Positions 11,203 to 21,785 of a stretch of DNA of 64,000 nt are shown piece after piece. This DNA comes from Terasakiella sp. SH-1 (GTDB taxonomy: Bacteria; Pseudomonadota; Alphaproteobacteria; Rhodospirillales; Terasakiellaceae): positions 1,458,501 to 1,522,500 of the forward strand of contig NZ_CP038255.1 of the NCBI RefSeq assembly GCF_004564135.1, read 5' to 3'. Position 1 is the stretch's first letter. Each line of letters starts with the position of its first letter. A program made the translations under genes and the position numbers. Under the pieces are notes generated by a model. It was not told where the DNA came from and made no database searches. It saw nothing but the letters and a program-made list of their open reading frames with translations.

Positions 11203-11239
11203 TAAAAAAGTAAAACCGGCTAGCTTTCGCCAACCGGTT
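11203..11239 (-). terminator. Terminator of the HU gene
   Basis: On the minus strand AACCGGTTGGC pairs with GCTAGCCGGTT around a GAAA tetraloop, with two G-U pairs. It is followed by TTACTTTTTT. It lies about 27 bases after the HU stop. Confidence 0.8.
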
Positions 11240-11265
11240 CCACAGGATACATGAACTTATGAATC

Positions 11266-11538
11266 TTAGTTCACAGCGTCCTTCAAGCCTTTACCAGCTT
11301 TAAATTTCGGCTGTTTAGAAGCCGGAATTTGAATTTTTTCGCCGGTGCGCGGGTTGCGGCCTTCAGAAGCAGCACGTTGTGCTACAGAGAAAGTGCCGAA
11401 ACCGACGAGACGAACCTCGTCACCTGATTTAAGTGCATCAGTGATAGCGCCGAAAACGCCGTCAACTGCTTTAGAAGCGTCAGCCTTTGAAAGGCCAGTA
11501 CCAGAAGCTACTGCAGCCACAAGATCGTTCTTGTTCAC
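11266..11538 (-). CDS. hup: HU family DNA-binding protein
   Basis: Nucleoid protein of 90 residues that binds and bends DNA as a dimer. It starts with NKNDLVAAVASGTGLSKADA and has GDEVRLVGFGTFSV, then the DNA-binding arm RNPRTGEKIQIPA and the C-terminal KPKFKAGKGLKDAVN, all standard HU. The start codon is GTG with AGGGGGC just upstream. It is a single gene with its own candidate promoter and terminator, as expected for an abundant protein next to lon. Confidence 0.95.
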   Translation of the reverse strand: MNKNDLVAAVASGTGLSKADASKAVDGVFGAITDALKSGDEVRLVGFGTFSVAQRAASEGRNPRTGEKIQIPASKQPKFKAGKGLKDAVN

Positions 11539-11619
11539 CTGGGCCCCCTATAAAGTGGTTATTATTTAAATAAAGCGAAGACTTTTGATCGTTACCAACC
11601 AATCGTCGAAGACGCGCAA

Positions 11620-11648
11620 AGTTTACTTTCGCCAAATCATGCAGTCAA
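11620..11648 (-). promoter_or_regulatory. Candidate promoter of the HU gene
   Basis: On the minus strand TTGACT (-35), a 17-base spacer, then TAAACT (-10). It lies about 80 bases upstream of the GTG start and leaves a leader of roughly 75 bases. The match was made by eye. Confidence 0.45.
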
Positions 11649-11771
11649 TCGAAGATACGTTGAAAGTCGCAGTTTTTTCACTTTTTTCAGTCTATTAATT
11701 CAAGGGCTGATATTTACGGTCATCAAGAATGATGAAATTTAACCTACAATGGCATAAATAGAGTTATTCAA

Positions 11772-11802
11772 ATAAAAACGCCGCCCACATAAGAGGCGGC
11801 GC
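11772..11802 (-). terminator. Terminator of lon
   Basis: A GC-rich stem, CGCCGCC/GGCGGCG at 11779-11801, with TTTTTATTTG following on the minus strand. It lies 25 bases past the lon stop. Confidence 0.85.
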
Positions 11803-11826
11803 TTTCAAAGATTCTCTAAGAAAAGT

Positions 11827-14238
11827 CTAATGTGTCACAACACCGTTAGATTCTTCATCTGATTTGCCTTTTGACATTTCAGATTGATTCTCTTTTTCTT
11901 CATCCCATTCAATGGGAACAAGCGGGGCGCTTAAGGCTTTTTCCAAAACTTCATCCACCCACTGAACGGCAATAATATCAAGCCCACGTTTGACGTTGTC
12001 CGGGATTTCCTTGAGGTCTTTTTCATTATCACGTGGAATTAAGACCGTTTTGATACCTGCACGGTGTGCGGCCAAAAGCTTTTCTTTCAGTCCACCAATT
12101 GGCAGAACGCGACCGCGCAAAGTAACCTCACCCGTCATCGCAACATCTTTACGAATAGGAATACCAGTCAGTGCTGAAACAATTGACGTCACCATACCGA
12201 CACCGGCACTTGGGCCGTCCTTTGGTGTGGCCCCTTCCGGGACGTGAACATGAATATCTTTTTTGCTAAAGACTGTCGGTTCAATACCAAAAGAAATGCT
12301 TCGTGACTGAACATAAGTCGTTGCAGCCTGAATTGATTCTTTCATCACATCGCCAAGCTTACCGGTTGATTGGGCCACGCCCTTCCCCGGTGTGACAACA
12401 GCTTCAATGGAAAGAATTTCACCACCGACTTCTGTCCAGGCCAGACCTGTGACAACGCCGACCAGATCTTCTTCCTCAACTTCGCCATAACGGAATTTCT
12501 TCACGCCCGCATATTTTTCAAGGTTGCGTGACGTAATGGAAACTTTCTCAGATTTTTGAAGCAAGATATCGCGTGTGGCTTTGCGACACAGCATGGCAAT
12601 TTCACGTTCCAAATTACGCACCCCGGCTTCACGGGTGTAATAGCGGATCAGGTCACGAATTGCACCTTCGGAAATCGTCCATTCCCCTTCTTTCAAACCA
12701 GCAGCTTTTTTCTGTTTTGAAATCAGGTGACGTTGGGAAATTTCAACCTTTTCATCTTCTGTATAACCTGAAAGACGCAGGATCTCCATACGGTCGAGCA
12801 GTGGTTGCGGCATGTTCAACGAGTTGGCCGTTGTGACAAACATCACGTCAGACAAATCGTAGTCCACTTCCATATAATGATCCTGGAACTTGTCATTTTG
12901 TTCTGGGTCAAGAACTTCCAACAAGGCAGAAGCTGGATCACCACGGAAGTCGCTGCCCATTTTTTCAATCTCGTCCAACAGGAAAAGAGGGTTGGACGCT
13001 TTGGCTTTTTTCATGCCCTGAATGATTTTACCCGGCATAGAGCCAATATATGTACGGCGATGGCCACGAATTTCAGATTCATCACGCACCCCACCCAGTG
13101 CCATACGGACATATTTACGACCTGTCGCACGAGCAATGGATTTACCCAATGATGTTTTACCCACACCTGGAGGGCCGACCAGACACAGGATCGGGCCTTT
13201 CATCTTTTTGGTACGTTGCTGCACGGCCAAATATTCAAGAATACGTTCTTTGACTTTTTCCAGACCGTAATGGTCTTCATTCAAAATCTTTTCGGCCAGA
13301 GCCAAGTCCTTTTTGACTTTGGAACGCTTCTTCCACGGGATTGTCAGCATCCAATCCAGATAGTTGCGCACAACGGTGGCTTCTGCTGACATCGGGCTCA
13401 TGGATTTAAGCTTTTTCAACTCGCCCAAAGCCTTTTCACGGGCTTCTTTGGAAAGCTTGGTTTTCTTGATCTTTTCTTCGAATTCGGTGTTTTCATCCTT
13501 ACCGTCTTCACCTTCGCCCAATTCATTTTGAATCGCCTTGAGCTGTTCGTTCAGATAGTACTCACGTTGTGATTTTTCCATCTGACGCTTCACGCGGTTA
13601 CGGATTTTCTTTTCGACTTGAAGAACACCGATTTCAGTCTCCATGAAGGAGAAGACTTTTTCCAAACGGTCAATCACAGCTGGCATTTCCAGAAGTTCCT
13701 GTTTTTCAGAAATCTTCAATGCCAGATGGGAAGCCACTGTATCGGCCAGTTTGCCGGAACCTTCAATTTGATTGATGGATACCATCACTTCCGGTGGAAC
13801 TTTTTTGTTCAGATTTACATATTGTTCAAACTGGGTAACGACAGAACGGCCTAAAGCTTCGACTTCTTCTGCCTCGCCTTCGGTTTCTGAAATGTCGCTG
13901 ACACGTGCCTGAAAAAAATCTTCCGTTTGGGTATATTCATCAATGCGGGCACGACGGCCCCCTTCGACGAGCACTTTGACTGTCCCATCAGGCAGCTTGA
14001 GAAGTTGCAGAACAGTAGAAACTGTCCCGACTTCGTAGATATCTTCGGCTTTTGGATCATCATCAGTTGCATTTTTTTGAGCAACCAAAAGAATTTGCTT
14101 ATCTTCTTTCATGACATCTTCAAGCGCACGAACTGATTTTTCACGCCCGACAAAAAGCGGCACGATCATATGCGGGAAGACAACAATGTCACGAAGCGGC
14201 AGGACGGGGTATGTACCGTCAGAAGTATTTTCGAACAT
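11827..14238 (-). CDS. lon: ATP-dependent protease Lon
   Basis: Cytoplasmic AAA+ serine protease for damaged and regulatory proteins, 803 residues with the chosen start. Domains in order: LON substrate-binding (about 10-205), coiled region, AAA+ with GPPGVGKTS Walker A and [11 protein letters not shown] Walker B, and a C-terminal protease domain. The catalytic dyad is S677 in DGPSAGVG and K720 in GGLKEKLL, spaced as in E. coli. The frame is open to 14292, but the extra 18 residues lack a ribosome binding site, while AAAAAGGG precedes the ATG at 14238. It follows clpX. Confidence 0.97.
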   Translation of the reverse strand: MFENTSDGTYPVLPLRDIVVFPHMIVPLFVGREKSVRALEDVMKEDKQILLVAQKNATDDDPKAEDIYEVGTVSTVLQLLKLPDGTVKVLVEGGRRARIDEYTQTEDFFQARVSDISETEGEAEEVEALGRSVVTQFEQYVNLNKKVPPEVMVSINQIEGSGKLADTVASHLALKISEKQELLEMPAVIDRLEKVFSFMETEIGVLQVEKKIRNRVKRQMEKSQREYYLNEQLKAIQNELGEGEDGKDENTEFEEKIKKTKLSKEAREKALGELKKLKSMSPMSAEATVVRNYLDWMLTIPWKKRSKVKKDLALAEKILNEDHYGLEKVKERILEYLAVQQRTKKMKGPILCLVGPPGVGKTSLGKSIARATGRKYVRMALGGVRDESEIRGHRRTYIGSMPGKIIQGMKKAKASNPLFLLDEIEKMGSDFRGDPASALLEVLDPEQNDKFQDHYMEVDYDLSDVMFVTTANSLNMPQPLLDRMEILRLSGYTEDEKVEISQRHLISKQKKAAGLKEGEWTISEGAIRDLIRYYTREAGVRNLEREIAMLCRKATRDILLQKSEKVSITSRNLEKYAGVKKFRYGEVEEEDLVGVVTGLAWTEVGGEILSIEAVVTPGKGVAQSTGKLGDVMKESIQAATTYVQSRSISFGIEPTVFSKKDIHVHVPEGATPKDGPSAGVGMVTSIVSALTGIPIRKDVAMTGEVTLRGRVLPIGGLKEKLLAAHRAGIKTVLIPRDNEKDLKEIPDNVKRGLDIIAVQWVDEVLEKALSAPLVPIEWDEEKENQSEMSKGKSDEESNGVVTH

Positions 14239-14314
14239 AAGACCCTTTTTCAAAACTGTCTGTTCATTTGATGCGATCCCATGCATTGGCAATCGCGTTA
14301 AGTCATCTTAGACC

Positions 14315-14357
14315 AAAAAGAATTTAGCTCCCAAGAAGAAAACTTCAAGGGAGCTAA
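14315..14357 (-). terminator. Terminator of clpX
   Basis: Perfect nine-pair stem TTAGCTCCC/GGGAGCTAA at 14324-14357 with a 16-base loop, followed on the minus strand by ATTCTTTTT. It lies 30 bases after the clpX stop and upstream of lon, so lon probably has its own promoter downstream. Confidence 0.6.
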
Positions 14358-14387
14358 AAAAATAACGAAATTATATGAAATTTCTGT

Positions 14388-15653
14388 TTACGCGCTTGAA
14401 TCAGCCTCTTCCGGCTTATCAGCGTAGATCAGCAGTGGGGCAGCAGAACCATCGACAGCCTCTGTATTTACCACAACTTCATCAACATTATCCTGGCTTG
14501 GCAGGTCAAACATGGTATCCAGTAGGATTCCCTCCATGATTGAACGTAAGCCACGTGCGCCCGTTTTACGTTCGATTGCCTTATCTGCAATAGATTCCAA
14601 GGCACCTTCGGTAAAGGTCAGTTCAGAATCTTCCATATCAAAGAGGCGCTGATATTGTTTAACCAATGCGTTCTTCGGTTCAGTCAAGATACGAACAAGG
14701 GCTTCGTTATCTAAATCTTCCAACGTTGCCAAAACAGGCAAACGACCAACAAATTCCGGGATCAGGCCGAATTTCAGCAAATCTTCCGGTTCCATGTCGT
14801 GCAGGATATCCCCTACCCCACGGTCATCATCGCTACGAACATCAGCACCAAAACCGATGGAGGTATCACGGCCACGATCAGAAATAATTTTGTCAATGCC
14901 AGCAAAGGCACCGCCGCAGATGAACAGGATATTGGTCGTGTCAACTTGCAGGAATTCCTGTTGCGGGTGTTTGCGGCCCCCTTGTGGTGGAACGGAAGCA
15001 ACTGTGCCTTCCATAATTTTCAACAGGGCTTGCTGCACACCTTCACCCGATACGTCACGGGTGATGGACGGGTTATCAGATTTGCGTGAAATCTTGTCGA
15101 CTTCATCAATATAGACGATACCACGTTGGGCACGTTCCACATTATAGTCAGCAGCTTGCAGCAATTTCAGAATGATATTTTCAACGTCTTCACCCACATA
15201 CCCGGCTTCAGTCAAGGTTGTCGCATCAGCCATAGTGAATGGAACATCCAGAATACGTGCCAGTGTTTGGGCGAGAAGAGTTTTACCGCAACCTGTTGGG
15301 CCAACCAGCAGAATGTTTGATTTTGCCAGTTCAACCTCGCCTGTTTTACCAAGATGGTTCAGGCGCTTGTAATGGTTATGGACAGCAACGGACAAAACGC
15401 GTTTTGCATGGCGTTGGCCGATTACATAATCTTCAAGAACATCAAAAATTTCTTGTGGGGAAGGAACGCCTTCTTCCGATTTGGACAGGTTGGTTTTGCT
15501 TTCTTCACGGATAATATCCATGCAGAGTTCAACACATTCGTCACAAATGAAAACGGTAGGACCGGCGATCAGTTTACGGACTTCATGTTGGCTTTTGCCA
15601 CAGAAGGAACAGTAGAGTGTGTTTTTTGAGTCGTCACCGGAAGACTTAGTCAT
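14388..15653 (-). CDS. clpX: ATP-dependent Clp protease ATP-binding subunit ClpX
   Basis: AAA+ unfoldase that feeds ClpP, 421 residues. The N-terminal zinc-binding domain has CSFCGKS and [10 protein letters not shown] (two CxxC pairs, about 15-45). The AAA+ domain has Walker A GPTGCGKT, Walker [11 protein letters not shown], and [22 protein letters not shown] with sensor elements. The pore motif GYVG is present in [10 protein letters not shown]. It lies 201 bases downstream of clpP, with the clpP terminator between them, so the two are close but not fused in one transcript. Confidence 0.98.
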   Translation of the reverse strand: MTKSSGDDSKNTLYCSFCGKSQHEVRKLIAGPTVFICDECVELCMDIIREESKTNLSKSEEGVPSPQEIFDVLEDYVIGQRHAKRVLSVAVHNHYKRLNHLGKTGEVELAKSNILLVGPTGCGKTLLAQTLARILDVPFTMADATTLTEAGYVGEDVENIILKLLQAADYNVERAQRGIVYIDEVDKISRKSDNPSITRDVSGEGVQQALLKIMEGTVASVPPQGGRKHPQQEFLQVDTTNILFICGGAFAGIDKIISDRGRDTSIGFGADVRSDDDRGVGDILHDMEPEDLLKFGLIPEFVGRLPVLATLEDLDNEALVRILTEPKNALVKQYQRLFDMEDSELTFTEGALESIADKAIERKTGARGLRSIMEGILLDTMFDLPSQDNVDEVVVNTEAVDGSAAPLLIYADKPEEADSSA

Positions 15654-15816
15654 GATTACTCCGTATGCGGTGCTTGTTTTACACCTGTTTGAATTCTTAT
15701 CTCTATAGACAGCTTAGCCCGAGTTGAGAGTCAACTACAATGCCTAAAATGAACTTTTCGACAGGAAAGTGTCATAAATTATACGTATGGATGTCACGCA
15801 CAGATTACAAGCATAT

Positions 15817-15844
15817 GAAAACGCCCGCTTAAAGAGAGCGGGCG
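15817..15844 (-). terminator. Terminator of clpP
   Basis: Stem CGCCCGCT/AGCGGGCG at 15822-15844 with a short loop, followed on the minus strand by TTTTC. On the plus strand the same stem is followed by TTTATTTTTTT, so it could also stop transcription entering clpP from the opposite side. Confidence 0.7.
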
Positions 15845-15854
15845 CTTTATTTTT

Positions 15855-16481
15855 TTATTCTGCGTCTTCGCTGCCGGGGCGTGTGGCGACAACTTCGTCA
15901 ATCAAGCCGAAGTCTTTGGCTTCATCCGGCGTCATGAAACGGTCACGTTCGAGTGCTGATTCGATGTCATCATAATTTTGCCCAGTATGGTGTACATAGA
16001 TTTCATTCAGACGTTTTTTCAAAGACAAAATTTCTTGAGCCTGAATTTGAATGTCTGTCGCCTGACCTTGCGCCCCACCGCTTGGCTGGTGCACCATGAT
16101 ACGGGAGTTCGGCAGCGCATAACGTTTGCCTTCAGCCCCTGCAGCCAAGAGCAGGGAGCCCATGGAACACGCCTGACCCAAACAAACTGTAGAAACGTCC
16201 GGGCGGATATATTGCATGGTGTCATAGATGGACAGGCCGGACGTCACAACACCACCGGGGGAGTTGATGTACATGGCAATGTCTTTATCCGGGTTTTCAG
16301 ATTCCAAGAACAGAAGCTGGGCACAGATCAGGCTGGCCATATGATCTTCCACCTGCCCTGTGACAAAGATGATACGTTCTTTTAACAGGCGGGAATAAAT
16401 GTCATAGGCGCGTTCACCACGGTTTGTGGTTTCTACAACCATTGGGACCAGATTGCTCATTACGCTAAGAGGATCGTGCAT
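15855..16481 (-). CDS. clpP: ATP-dependent Clp protease proteolytic subunit ClpP
   Basis: Serine protease of the ClpXP/ClpAP complexes, 208 residues with the chosen start. The catalytic triad is S106 (GQACSMGS), H131 ([10 protein letters not shown]) and D180 (ALERDRFM). The open frame extends to 16568, but that extension runs through the tig terminator hairpin. [17 protein letters not shown] matches the usual alphaproteobacterial N-terminus, with GGAA ten bases upstream. A start at 16496 is also possible. Confidence 0.96.
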   Translation of the reverse strand: MHDPLSVMSNLVPMVVETTNRGERAYDIYSRLLKERIIFVTGQVEDHMASLICAQLLFLESENPDKDIAMYINSPGGVVTSGLSIYDTMQYIRPDVSTVCLGQACSMGSLLLAAGAEGKRYALPNSRIMVHQPSGGAQGQATDIQIQAQEILSLKKRLNEIYVHHTGQNYDDIESALERDRFMTPDEAKDFGLIDEVVATRPGSEDAE

Positions 16482-16505
16482 TATTTTTTGTTCCATGTTT
16501 TGCAG

Positions 16506-16538
16506 TAAAAAACCCACCCTGTTTTCACAAGGTGGGTT
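16506..16538 (-). terminator. Terminator of tig
   Basis: Stem AACCCACC/GGTGGGTT at 16511-16538, followed on the minus strand by TTTTTTACTG. It lies between tig and clpP and may act as a partial terminator, because clpP starts only 25 bases beyond it and no separate clpP promoter was located. Confidence 0.8.
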
Positions 16539-16603
16539 TAAATTACGAAGCCTTTTCCAATCTAGCAAGGGGAAGATGTGGAAAATGGCGAAAAAGATGT
16601 TTC

Positions 16604-18028
16604 TTATTCAGAAGCTTCTTCTTCTTTAGCCGCTGCCTTTTTCTTGGCCGGGGCCTTTTTCTTTGCAGCTGCTTTTTTCTTTGGCTTTTCTTCTTCTTCG
16701 TCATTCAAAGAATTCAGCAGGTCATCTGCGGAAACTTCTTTGTCTGTGACGTCTGCCAATTCAAGAATGAAATCGACGACTTTTTCTTCAAACAACGGTG
16801 CGCGCAGAGATTCGATTGCTTGCGGGTTGTTTTTGAAATATTCGAATACAGCCTGTTCTTGGCCCGGGTAGCGTGTTGCTTCCTGCATGATCGCCTGGTT
16901 CAGGTCTTCCTGATTCAGTTCGATTTCATTAACGCGACCAACTTCGGCCAGAACCAAACCAAGACGTACGCGACGCTCAGCGATAGATGCGTATTCTGTT
17001 TTCAACTCGTCATCAGACTTGTCTTTGTCTTCTGCGTCGATTGCATCTGGGTTATTTTTGCGTGTTTCTTCGTATTGTGACCAGATTTGGTTCACTTCAC
17101 CGTCAACCAGTGTTTGCGGCAATTCGAAAGAGTGTGCTTCGTCCAGTGCGTCCAGCAGATGCTTTTTAACGTGCTGGCGTGTCATTTGGTCGAATTCTTT
17201 GGAACGTTCTTCACGAATCGCATCTTTCAATGCATCCAGTGTTTCCATGCCGACTTTTTTCGCGAGTTCGTCATCAAGTTCAGCCGGAACAACTGTGCGA
17301 ATTTCGTTCACAGTACATTTGAAAACAGCATCTTTGCCTTTGAGGTTTTCTGCGCCGTAATCGTCTGGGAATTTAACTTCAACGTCTTTTTCTTCGCCAG
17401 CTTTCATGCCGATCAGTTGATCTTCGAAGCCCGGAATGAAAGTACCAGAACCGATTTCGAGGTTGTAGTTTTCACCTTTACCGCCTTCGAATTCTTCACC
17501 GTCAACAGAACCAACAAAGTCGATCACTGCGATGTTGCCTTTTGCAACTTTCTTGGCCTTGGACTTAGCTGGCTCAGAAGATTTGTTGCTATCAGCAATG
17601 CGTTGCAGTGTTTCGTCGATTTCTTCGTCTTTAACCGGAACAACCAGACGCTCCAGAGAAACTTTTTTGAAGTCCATCAGATCGAATTCGGGGAACAGCT
17701 CAACAGCCATTGTGAATTCCAGATCTGTGCCTTCTTCGAATTTTGTGATTTCGATTTTAGGCTGAGCTGCTGGACGCAGTTCATTGTCTTCAATCGTTTT
17801 AGAAGAAGCTTCGTTTACTGCGCCTTCCAGAACTTCACCCATAACGGACTGGCCGTATTTCTGACGAAGGATTTTCGCCGGAACTTTACCTGGGCGGAAA
17901 CCCGGAATTTTGATGGTTTTGGAAATTTCGCCAAGGCGAGTAGTAACTTTTTCTTCGATATCTGCTGCAGCAACAACTACAGAATATTCACGGTTAAGAC
18001 CTTCGGCCTTAGTTTCAGTAACCTGCAT
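16604..18028 (-). CDS. tig: Trigger factor (ribosome-associated chaperone)
   Basis: Peptidyl-prolyl isomerase and chaperone that binds nascent chains at the ribosome exit, 474 residues. The N-terminal ribosome-binding domain keeps the [10 protein letters not shown] signature near 45-55. The FKBP-type domain (about 155-245) and a helical C-terminal domain follow. The last 30 residues form a lysine/alanine-rich tail (blocks KKKAAAKKK and [11 protein letters not shown]), longer than the 432-residue E. coli protein. The frame extends into tRNA-Leu upstream. The ATG at 18028 gives [15 protein letters not shown], the family start. It precedes clpP and clpX, a common arrangement. Confidence 0.96.
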   Translation of the reverse strand: MQVTETKAEGLNREYSVVVAAADIEEKVTTRLGEISKTIKIPGFRPGKVPAKILRQKYGQSVMGEVLEGAVNEASSKTIEDNELRPAAQPKIEITKFEEGTDLEFTMAVELFPEFDLMDFKKVSLERLVVPVKDEEIDETLQRIADSNKSSEPAKSKAKKVAKGNIAVIDFVGSVDGEEFEGGKGENYNLEIGSGTFIPGFEDQLIGMKAGEEKDVEVKFPDDYGAENLKGKDAVFKCTVNEIRTVVPAELDDELAKKVGMETLDALKDAIREERSKEFDQMTRQHVKKHLLDALDEAHSFELPQTLVDGEVNQIWSQYEETRKNNPDAIDAEDKDKSDDELKTEYASIAERRVRLGLVLAEVGRVNEIELNQEDLNQAIMQEATRYPGQEQAVFEYFKNNPQAIESLRAPLFEEKVVDFILELADVTDKEVSADDLLNSLNDEEEEKPKKKAAAKKKAPAKKKAAAKEEEASE

Positions 18029-18059
18029 GTCTGAAATCTCTATAATAAGATGAGTTATA

Positions 18060-18080
18060 CGAATTCGTCTGTTGAATTCG
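18060..18080. repeat. Inverted repeat between tRNA-Leu and tig
   Basis: Perfect CGAATTC / GAATTCG repeat with a 7-base spacer, 32 bases upstream of the tig start. No T-run follows on either strand, so it is not a standard terminator. It could be a processing or attenuation hairpin between the tRNA and tig, or chance. Confidence 0.3.
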
Positions 18081-18112
18081 GTGTGGCTGCTAGATCGAAT
18101 AAAGAGATTTTT

Positions 18113-18197
<85 letters not shown>

Positions 18198-18291
18198 AAT
18201 GTCAAAAAATCGTATTCGTAAGCGCCGAACGCCTCGAATTCAATTGCGCGACACTCTATACATAACTTTGCGCAAGTCAATACGCAGAATC

Positions 18292-19731
18292 TTATTTTTG
18301 TAATGTTTTTATCACCAAAGGCAAAAAATCACCGATATCTTCGGCAATAAGGCCCGCTCCAGCCTCTTCCGCACAACGTCCATGGAACCATGCGCCCAGA
18401 CATCCCGCTTCAAAGGCACCTAAGCCCTGGCACATCAGCCCAAGACAAATCCCGGCCAGAGAATCCCCACTACCTGCCGTTGCCAGCCAGGGGGTGCCTG
18501 TCGTGTTAATAACAGCACGCCCATCTGGCGAGGCAATGACCGTATCTGGACCTTTTAGCAAAACTGTACATTGGGAAAGGCGGGCCGCTATTCTTGCCTT
18601 TTCAACTTTACTTCCGGAAATTTCAGGGAAAAGGCGGGCAAACTCCCCTTCATGCGGGGTGAGAAGAGTTTCACCACCACGTCTTTGCCACTGCCAGTCA
18701 TCCAGCATGCTGAGGGCATCGGCATCCAATATAAGGTGGCGCTTAGATTGTAACAGCATGTGCACCATGGACTTGCGCCTGTCCCCAATCCCCAAGCCGG
18801 GGCCAATCAGATAAGCATTTTTGCGAGGATCACTTAAGAGTTTATCAAGACTTGCATTGGAAACAATATTGCCTGCTTCGCCCTGACGGTAGACCATATA
18901 AGCACTGCCATGGGCATTGATGGTCAAAAGCCCTGCCCCAACCCGTCTGGCACAAATAGCAGCCAGTCTTGTTGCCCCGGTCATTTGTGGACCACCCACA
19001 ATAACACCATGCCCCCGGTGATATTTATGTCCCTCAATATCAGGCCAGGGGAAAAACTCTTGAGGGTGATTGATTTCACATTTGGGGTCAATTTCTTCGA
19101 TAACGGCATCAGGAATGCCAATGTCTGTGACAACAAGTTCCCCACACAGTTTTTTCGCGGGGTAAAGGTAATGTCCGGTCTTTGGGCGACAAAATGTGAC
19201 CGTTAGATCTGCTGGTAATGTGGTACCAAGCACCTGTCCGCTTTCACCATGAAGGCCACTGGGGGTATCAACGGCAACGATGGGAACGTTAAGGGCTTTC
19301 GCTTTTTCCAAGGTTTGGGCAATAATTCCTTCAACATTGCGCACCAATCCTGCACCGAAAATCGCATCAACGATCAGGTCAGTACCGTCTAGCTGTTCAG
19401 GAGCAAGTGGATGTATCTCTTCTGTCCAGCGATCAGCATTAATTTTTGCATCGCCTTTTAAGCTATTTTGATCTCCGAGAAGAAGGACTTTGACCTGAAT
19501 CCCGCGTTCTTTCAACAAACGGGCAATGACAAATCCATCCCCACCATTATTGCCCGGACCACATAAAATGACAGTTTGTTTCGGGCTCCAGCGTTGGGTG
19601 ATTTCACGTACAATGGAAAGTCCGGCGGCTTCCATCAGCTCGACACCGGGAATCCCGCTTGCGATGGTAAGGCGGTCTGCCTCATACATTTCTTCTACAG
19701 TTAAAAGGCGGTTTTTCGTATTTTTTCCCAT
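18292..19731 (-). CDS. nnr: Bifunctional NAD(P)H-hydrate epimerase / ADP-dependent dehydratase
   Basis: Metabolite repair enzyme that restores damaged NAD(P)HX, 479 residues. An N-terminal YjeF epimerase domain (about 1-210) has GPGNNGGDGFVIARLL and VDAIFGAGL. A C-terminal ribokinase-like dehydratase domain has YHRGHGVIVGG, LTPHEGEFARL and the GSGDSLAGI nucleotide site near the end. The open frame extends to 19986 across the divergent dadA start. The ATG at 19731 has AAGGAAGCG upstream and is chosen. It is divergent from dadA. Confidence 0.93.
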   Translation of the reverse strand: MGKNTKNRLLTVEEMYEADRLTIASGIPGVELMEAAGLSIVREITQRWSPKQTVILCGPGNNGGDGFVIARLLKERGIQVKVLLLGDQNSLKGDAKINADRWTEEIHPLAPEQLDGTDLIVDAIFGAGLVRNVEGIIAQTLEKAKALNVPIVAVDTPSGLHGESGQVLGTTLPADLTVTFCRPKTGHYLYPAKKLCGELVVTDIGIPDAVIEEIDPKCEINHPQEFFPWPDIEGHKYHRGHGVIVGGPQMTGATRLAAICARRVGAGLLTINAHGSAYMVYRQGEAGNIVSNASLDKLLSDPRKNAYLIGPGLGIGDRRKSMVHMLLQSKRHLILDADALSMLDDWQWQRRGGETLLTPHEGEFARLFPEISGSKVEKARIAARLSQCTVLLKGPDTVIASPDGRAVINTTGTPWLATAGSGDSLAGICLGLMCQGLGAFEAGCLGAWFHGRCAEEAGAGLIAEDIGDFLPLVIKTLQK

Positions 19732-19790
19732 CGCTTCCTTGCCTTTGACTACAACAGCTTTTAAATAGCAGATCAAAACGTAAACCATGA

Positions 19791-21059
19791 ATGGTGTCAA
19801 TTGTTGTGAGAGTCTTAGTCCTCGGTGCAGGTGTTGTGGGTACAGCGACCGCTTATTATTTAAATAAAGCGGGCCATGATGTTGTTGTACTTGATCGACA
19901 GGAAGCTGCCGGCATGGAAACCAGCTATGCCAATGGCGGGCAGATTGCGGCTGCTCATGCAGACCCGTGGGCCAGTCCTGCCACACCGTTTAAGGCGCTG
20001 AAATGGCTGGGGAGAAAAGATGCTCCCTTGCTTTTCCATCTCTTTCGCTTTGATCCAGCCTTGTGGAGCTGGTGTTTGCGTTTTTTAGGCAATTGTACAG
20101 CACAAAAAACAGACGTTAACATTGAACGCACCCTGCGTATTGCCTTACATAGTCGTAAATGTTTCAAAGACTTACGTAAAGAAGTTCAACTGGATTACGA
20201 TAATCGTGAAGAAGGTATTATTCACTTTTATCGTAGTGAAAAAGAGTTTGATCTTGCTGTTCATGCTGCTGAAACCATGCGTAAATATGGCTTGGATCGC
20301 GAAGTTTTAAGCCCGACGCAATGTGTTCAAACAGAAGCAGCCCTGACATCGGTCAAAGATGAACTGGTTGGTGGCATTTATTCACAGGATGATGAAAGTG
20401 GTGACGCCCATCGTTTCACCCAACAGCTTGCCCAAATTGCACAAGGCAATGGGGTTGAGTTCAGGTATGATCATTCTGCGAAAAATCTACTTGTAGAAAA
20501 AGCTAAGGTCACAGGTGTGGCGACAAACCAGGGGGATATACGAGCCGATGCCGTTGTGGTTTGTCTGGGTAGTTTCAGCCGTCAGCTAATGGCAAAACAT
20601 GGTATTCAGTTACCAATCTATCCGGCCAAGGGGTATTCCATCACCCTGTCCCTTCATACACCGCAAAAAGCCCCGACCGTAAGCTTGACTGACGATGAAC
20701 ATAAACTGGTTTTCAGTCGCCTTGGTGATCGCCTGCGCGTCGCAGGTACGGCAGAGCTTGGTGGTTATAGTACCGAGATGAATGAGGCTCGGGCACGATT
20801 GATCCTGAATAAGACCATGGATCTTTTTCCAGATTGTGCAAATCCAGATGATGTTGAATTTTGGACAGGTTTGCGACCAAAGACACCAGATAGTGTGCCA
20901 ATTATGGGGGCATGTGCACTCGATTCTTTATATTTAAACACTGGACATGGGACATTGGGCTGGACCATGTCTTGTGGCTCTGCACAAATAATGGCAGATG
21001 TAATCAGCCAGAAAACGCCGGAAATTAGTCTTTCCGGGCTGGGTTTGGATCGCTTCTGA
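19791..21059 (+). CDS. dadA: D-amino acid dehydrogenase (DadA family)
   Basis: FAD-dependent membrane-associated oxidase of D-amino acids, 422 residues. The Rossmann motif VLGAGVVGTATAYYLNKAG is at the N-terminus, followed by SYANGGQIAAAHADPWA. The C-terminal LNTGHGTLGWTMSCGSAQ is the DAO signature seen in DadA. The first ATG is used here. A GTG at 19806 would give the more usual MRVLVLGAG start, and neither has a clear ribosome binding site. No dadX racemase gene lies beside it. Confidence 0.88.
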   Translation: MVSIVVRVLVLGAGVVGTATAYYLNKAGHDVVVLDRQEAAGMETSYANGGQIAAAHADPWASPATPFKALKWLGRKDAPLLFHLFRFDPALWSWCLRFLGNCTAQKTDVNIERTLRIALHSRKCFKDLRKEVQLDYDNREEGIIHFYRSEKEFDLAVHAAETMRKYGLDREVLSPTQCVQTEAALTSVKDELVGGIYSQDDESGDAHRFTQQLAQIAQGNGVEFRYDHSAKNLLVEKAKVTGVATNQGDIRADAVVVCLGSFSRQLMAKHGIQLPIYPAKGYSITLSLHTPQKAPTVSLTDDEHKLVFSRLGDRLRVAGTAELGGYSTEMNEARARLILNKTMDLFPDCANPDDVEFWTGLRPKTPDSVPIMGACALDSLYLNTGHGTLGWTMSCGSAQIMADVISQKTPEISLSGLGLDRF

Positions 21060-21150
21060 GTTGTGGCATCGCAGCATTGTCTTGCTAATTCATTTCCTTA
21101 CGATAACAATTGCGCGTCAAAATAAAGATGCATTTACCAAGGAGGCTTGA

Positions 21151-21783
21151 ATGTCGGCCAAGATTCTTACCATCGCCCAGCAAAAAGGTGGGGCGGGTAA
21201 AACGACTGTTGTGGCGCAACTGGCGGCTGCTTATGCGGCACAAAAGAAAAATGTCGCTCTTGTCGATATTGACCCTCAAGCAAGCTTGACCTCGTGGTTT
21301 GCAGAAAGAAAACGCACCTTGGCAGAAGATAACCGGATTGTGTTATCCAGTGTTGGTGGTTGGCGTTTGAAAAATGAGCTGGACCGCTTGAAACAAGATT
21401 TTGATGTGATTCTGGTTGATGCCCCCCCCCATGCACAGACCGAAGCCAATATCGCCATTCGTTATGCAGACCTTCTGGTGATCCCGGTTCAGCCTAGTCC
21501 TATGGATGTTTGGGCGACTGATCCGACCTTTAAACAGGCTAAAAAAGAAAAAACCGATGCGATTGTTTTGCTGAACCGGATCCCACCACGTGGGAAGCTT
21601 CTGGATAAAATCCGGGGAATGCTGGAAGAAGACGAACGACCCATGTTGACATCAACATTGGGCAACCGTGTAGCTTTTGCCGCCAGTATGATTGATGGGC
21701 TGGGTGTTGTGGAAACAGAAAAACGCAGTGCGGCGGCAACTGAGATTAAAGCTTTGGCAAAAGAAATCTGGGGTAAGTGCTGA
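21151..21783 (+). CDS. ParA-family ATPase (orphan, no ParB)
   Basis: Deviant Walker-type ATPase of 210 residues. The N-terminal QQKGGAGKTTVVAQLA is the ParA/MinD Walker A motif with signature lysine. VALVDIDPQAS is the A' motif and VILVDAPPH the Walker B region. A strong AAGGAGG lies seven bases before the ATG. No ParB partner or parS-like repeats were seen beside it. Such short ParA proteins position cellular cargo or plasmids; the cargo here is unknown. It ends three bases before the Nudix ATG, so the two are probably co-transcribed. Confidence 0.88.
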   Translation: MSAKILTIAQQKGGAGKTTVVAQLAAAYAAQKKNVALVDIDPQASLTSWFAERKRTLAEDNRIVLSSVGGWRLKNELDRLKQDFDVILVDAPPHAQTEANIAIRYADLLVIPVQPSPMDVWATDPTFKQAKKEKTDAIVLLNRIPPRGKLLDKIRGMLEEDERPMLTSTLGNRVAFAASMIDGLGVVETEKRSAAATEIKALAKEIWGKC

Positions 21784-21785
21784 TT

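Noticed and set aside
17087-18034. 315-residue plus-strand frame opposite tig
   Set aside because: Phenylalanine- and cysteine-rich shadow of the tig coding strand; no start context or family features.
19732-19986. 85-residue extension of Nnr
   Set aside because: Overlaps the divergent dadA start, lacks family similarity, and the ATG at 19731 has a good ribosome binding site.
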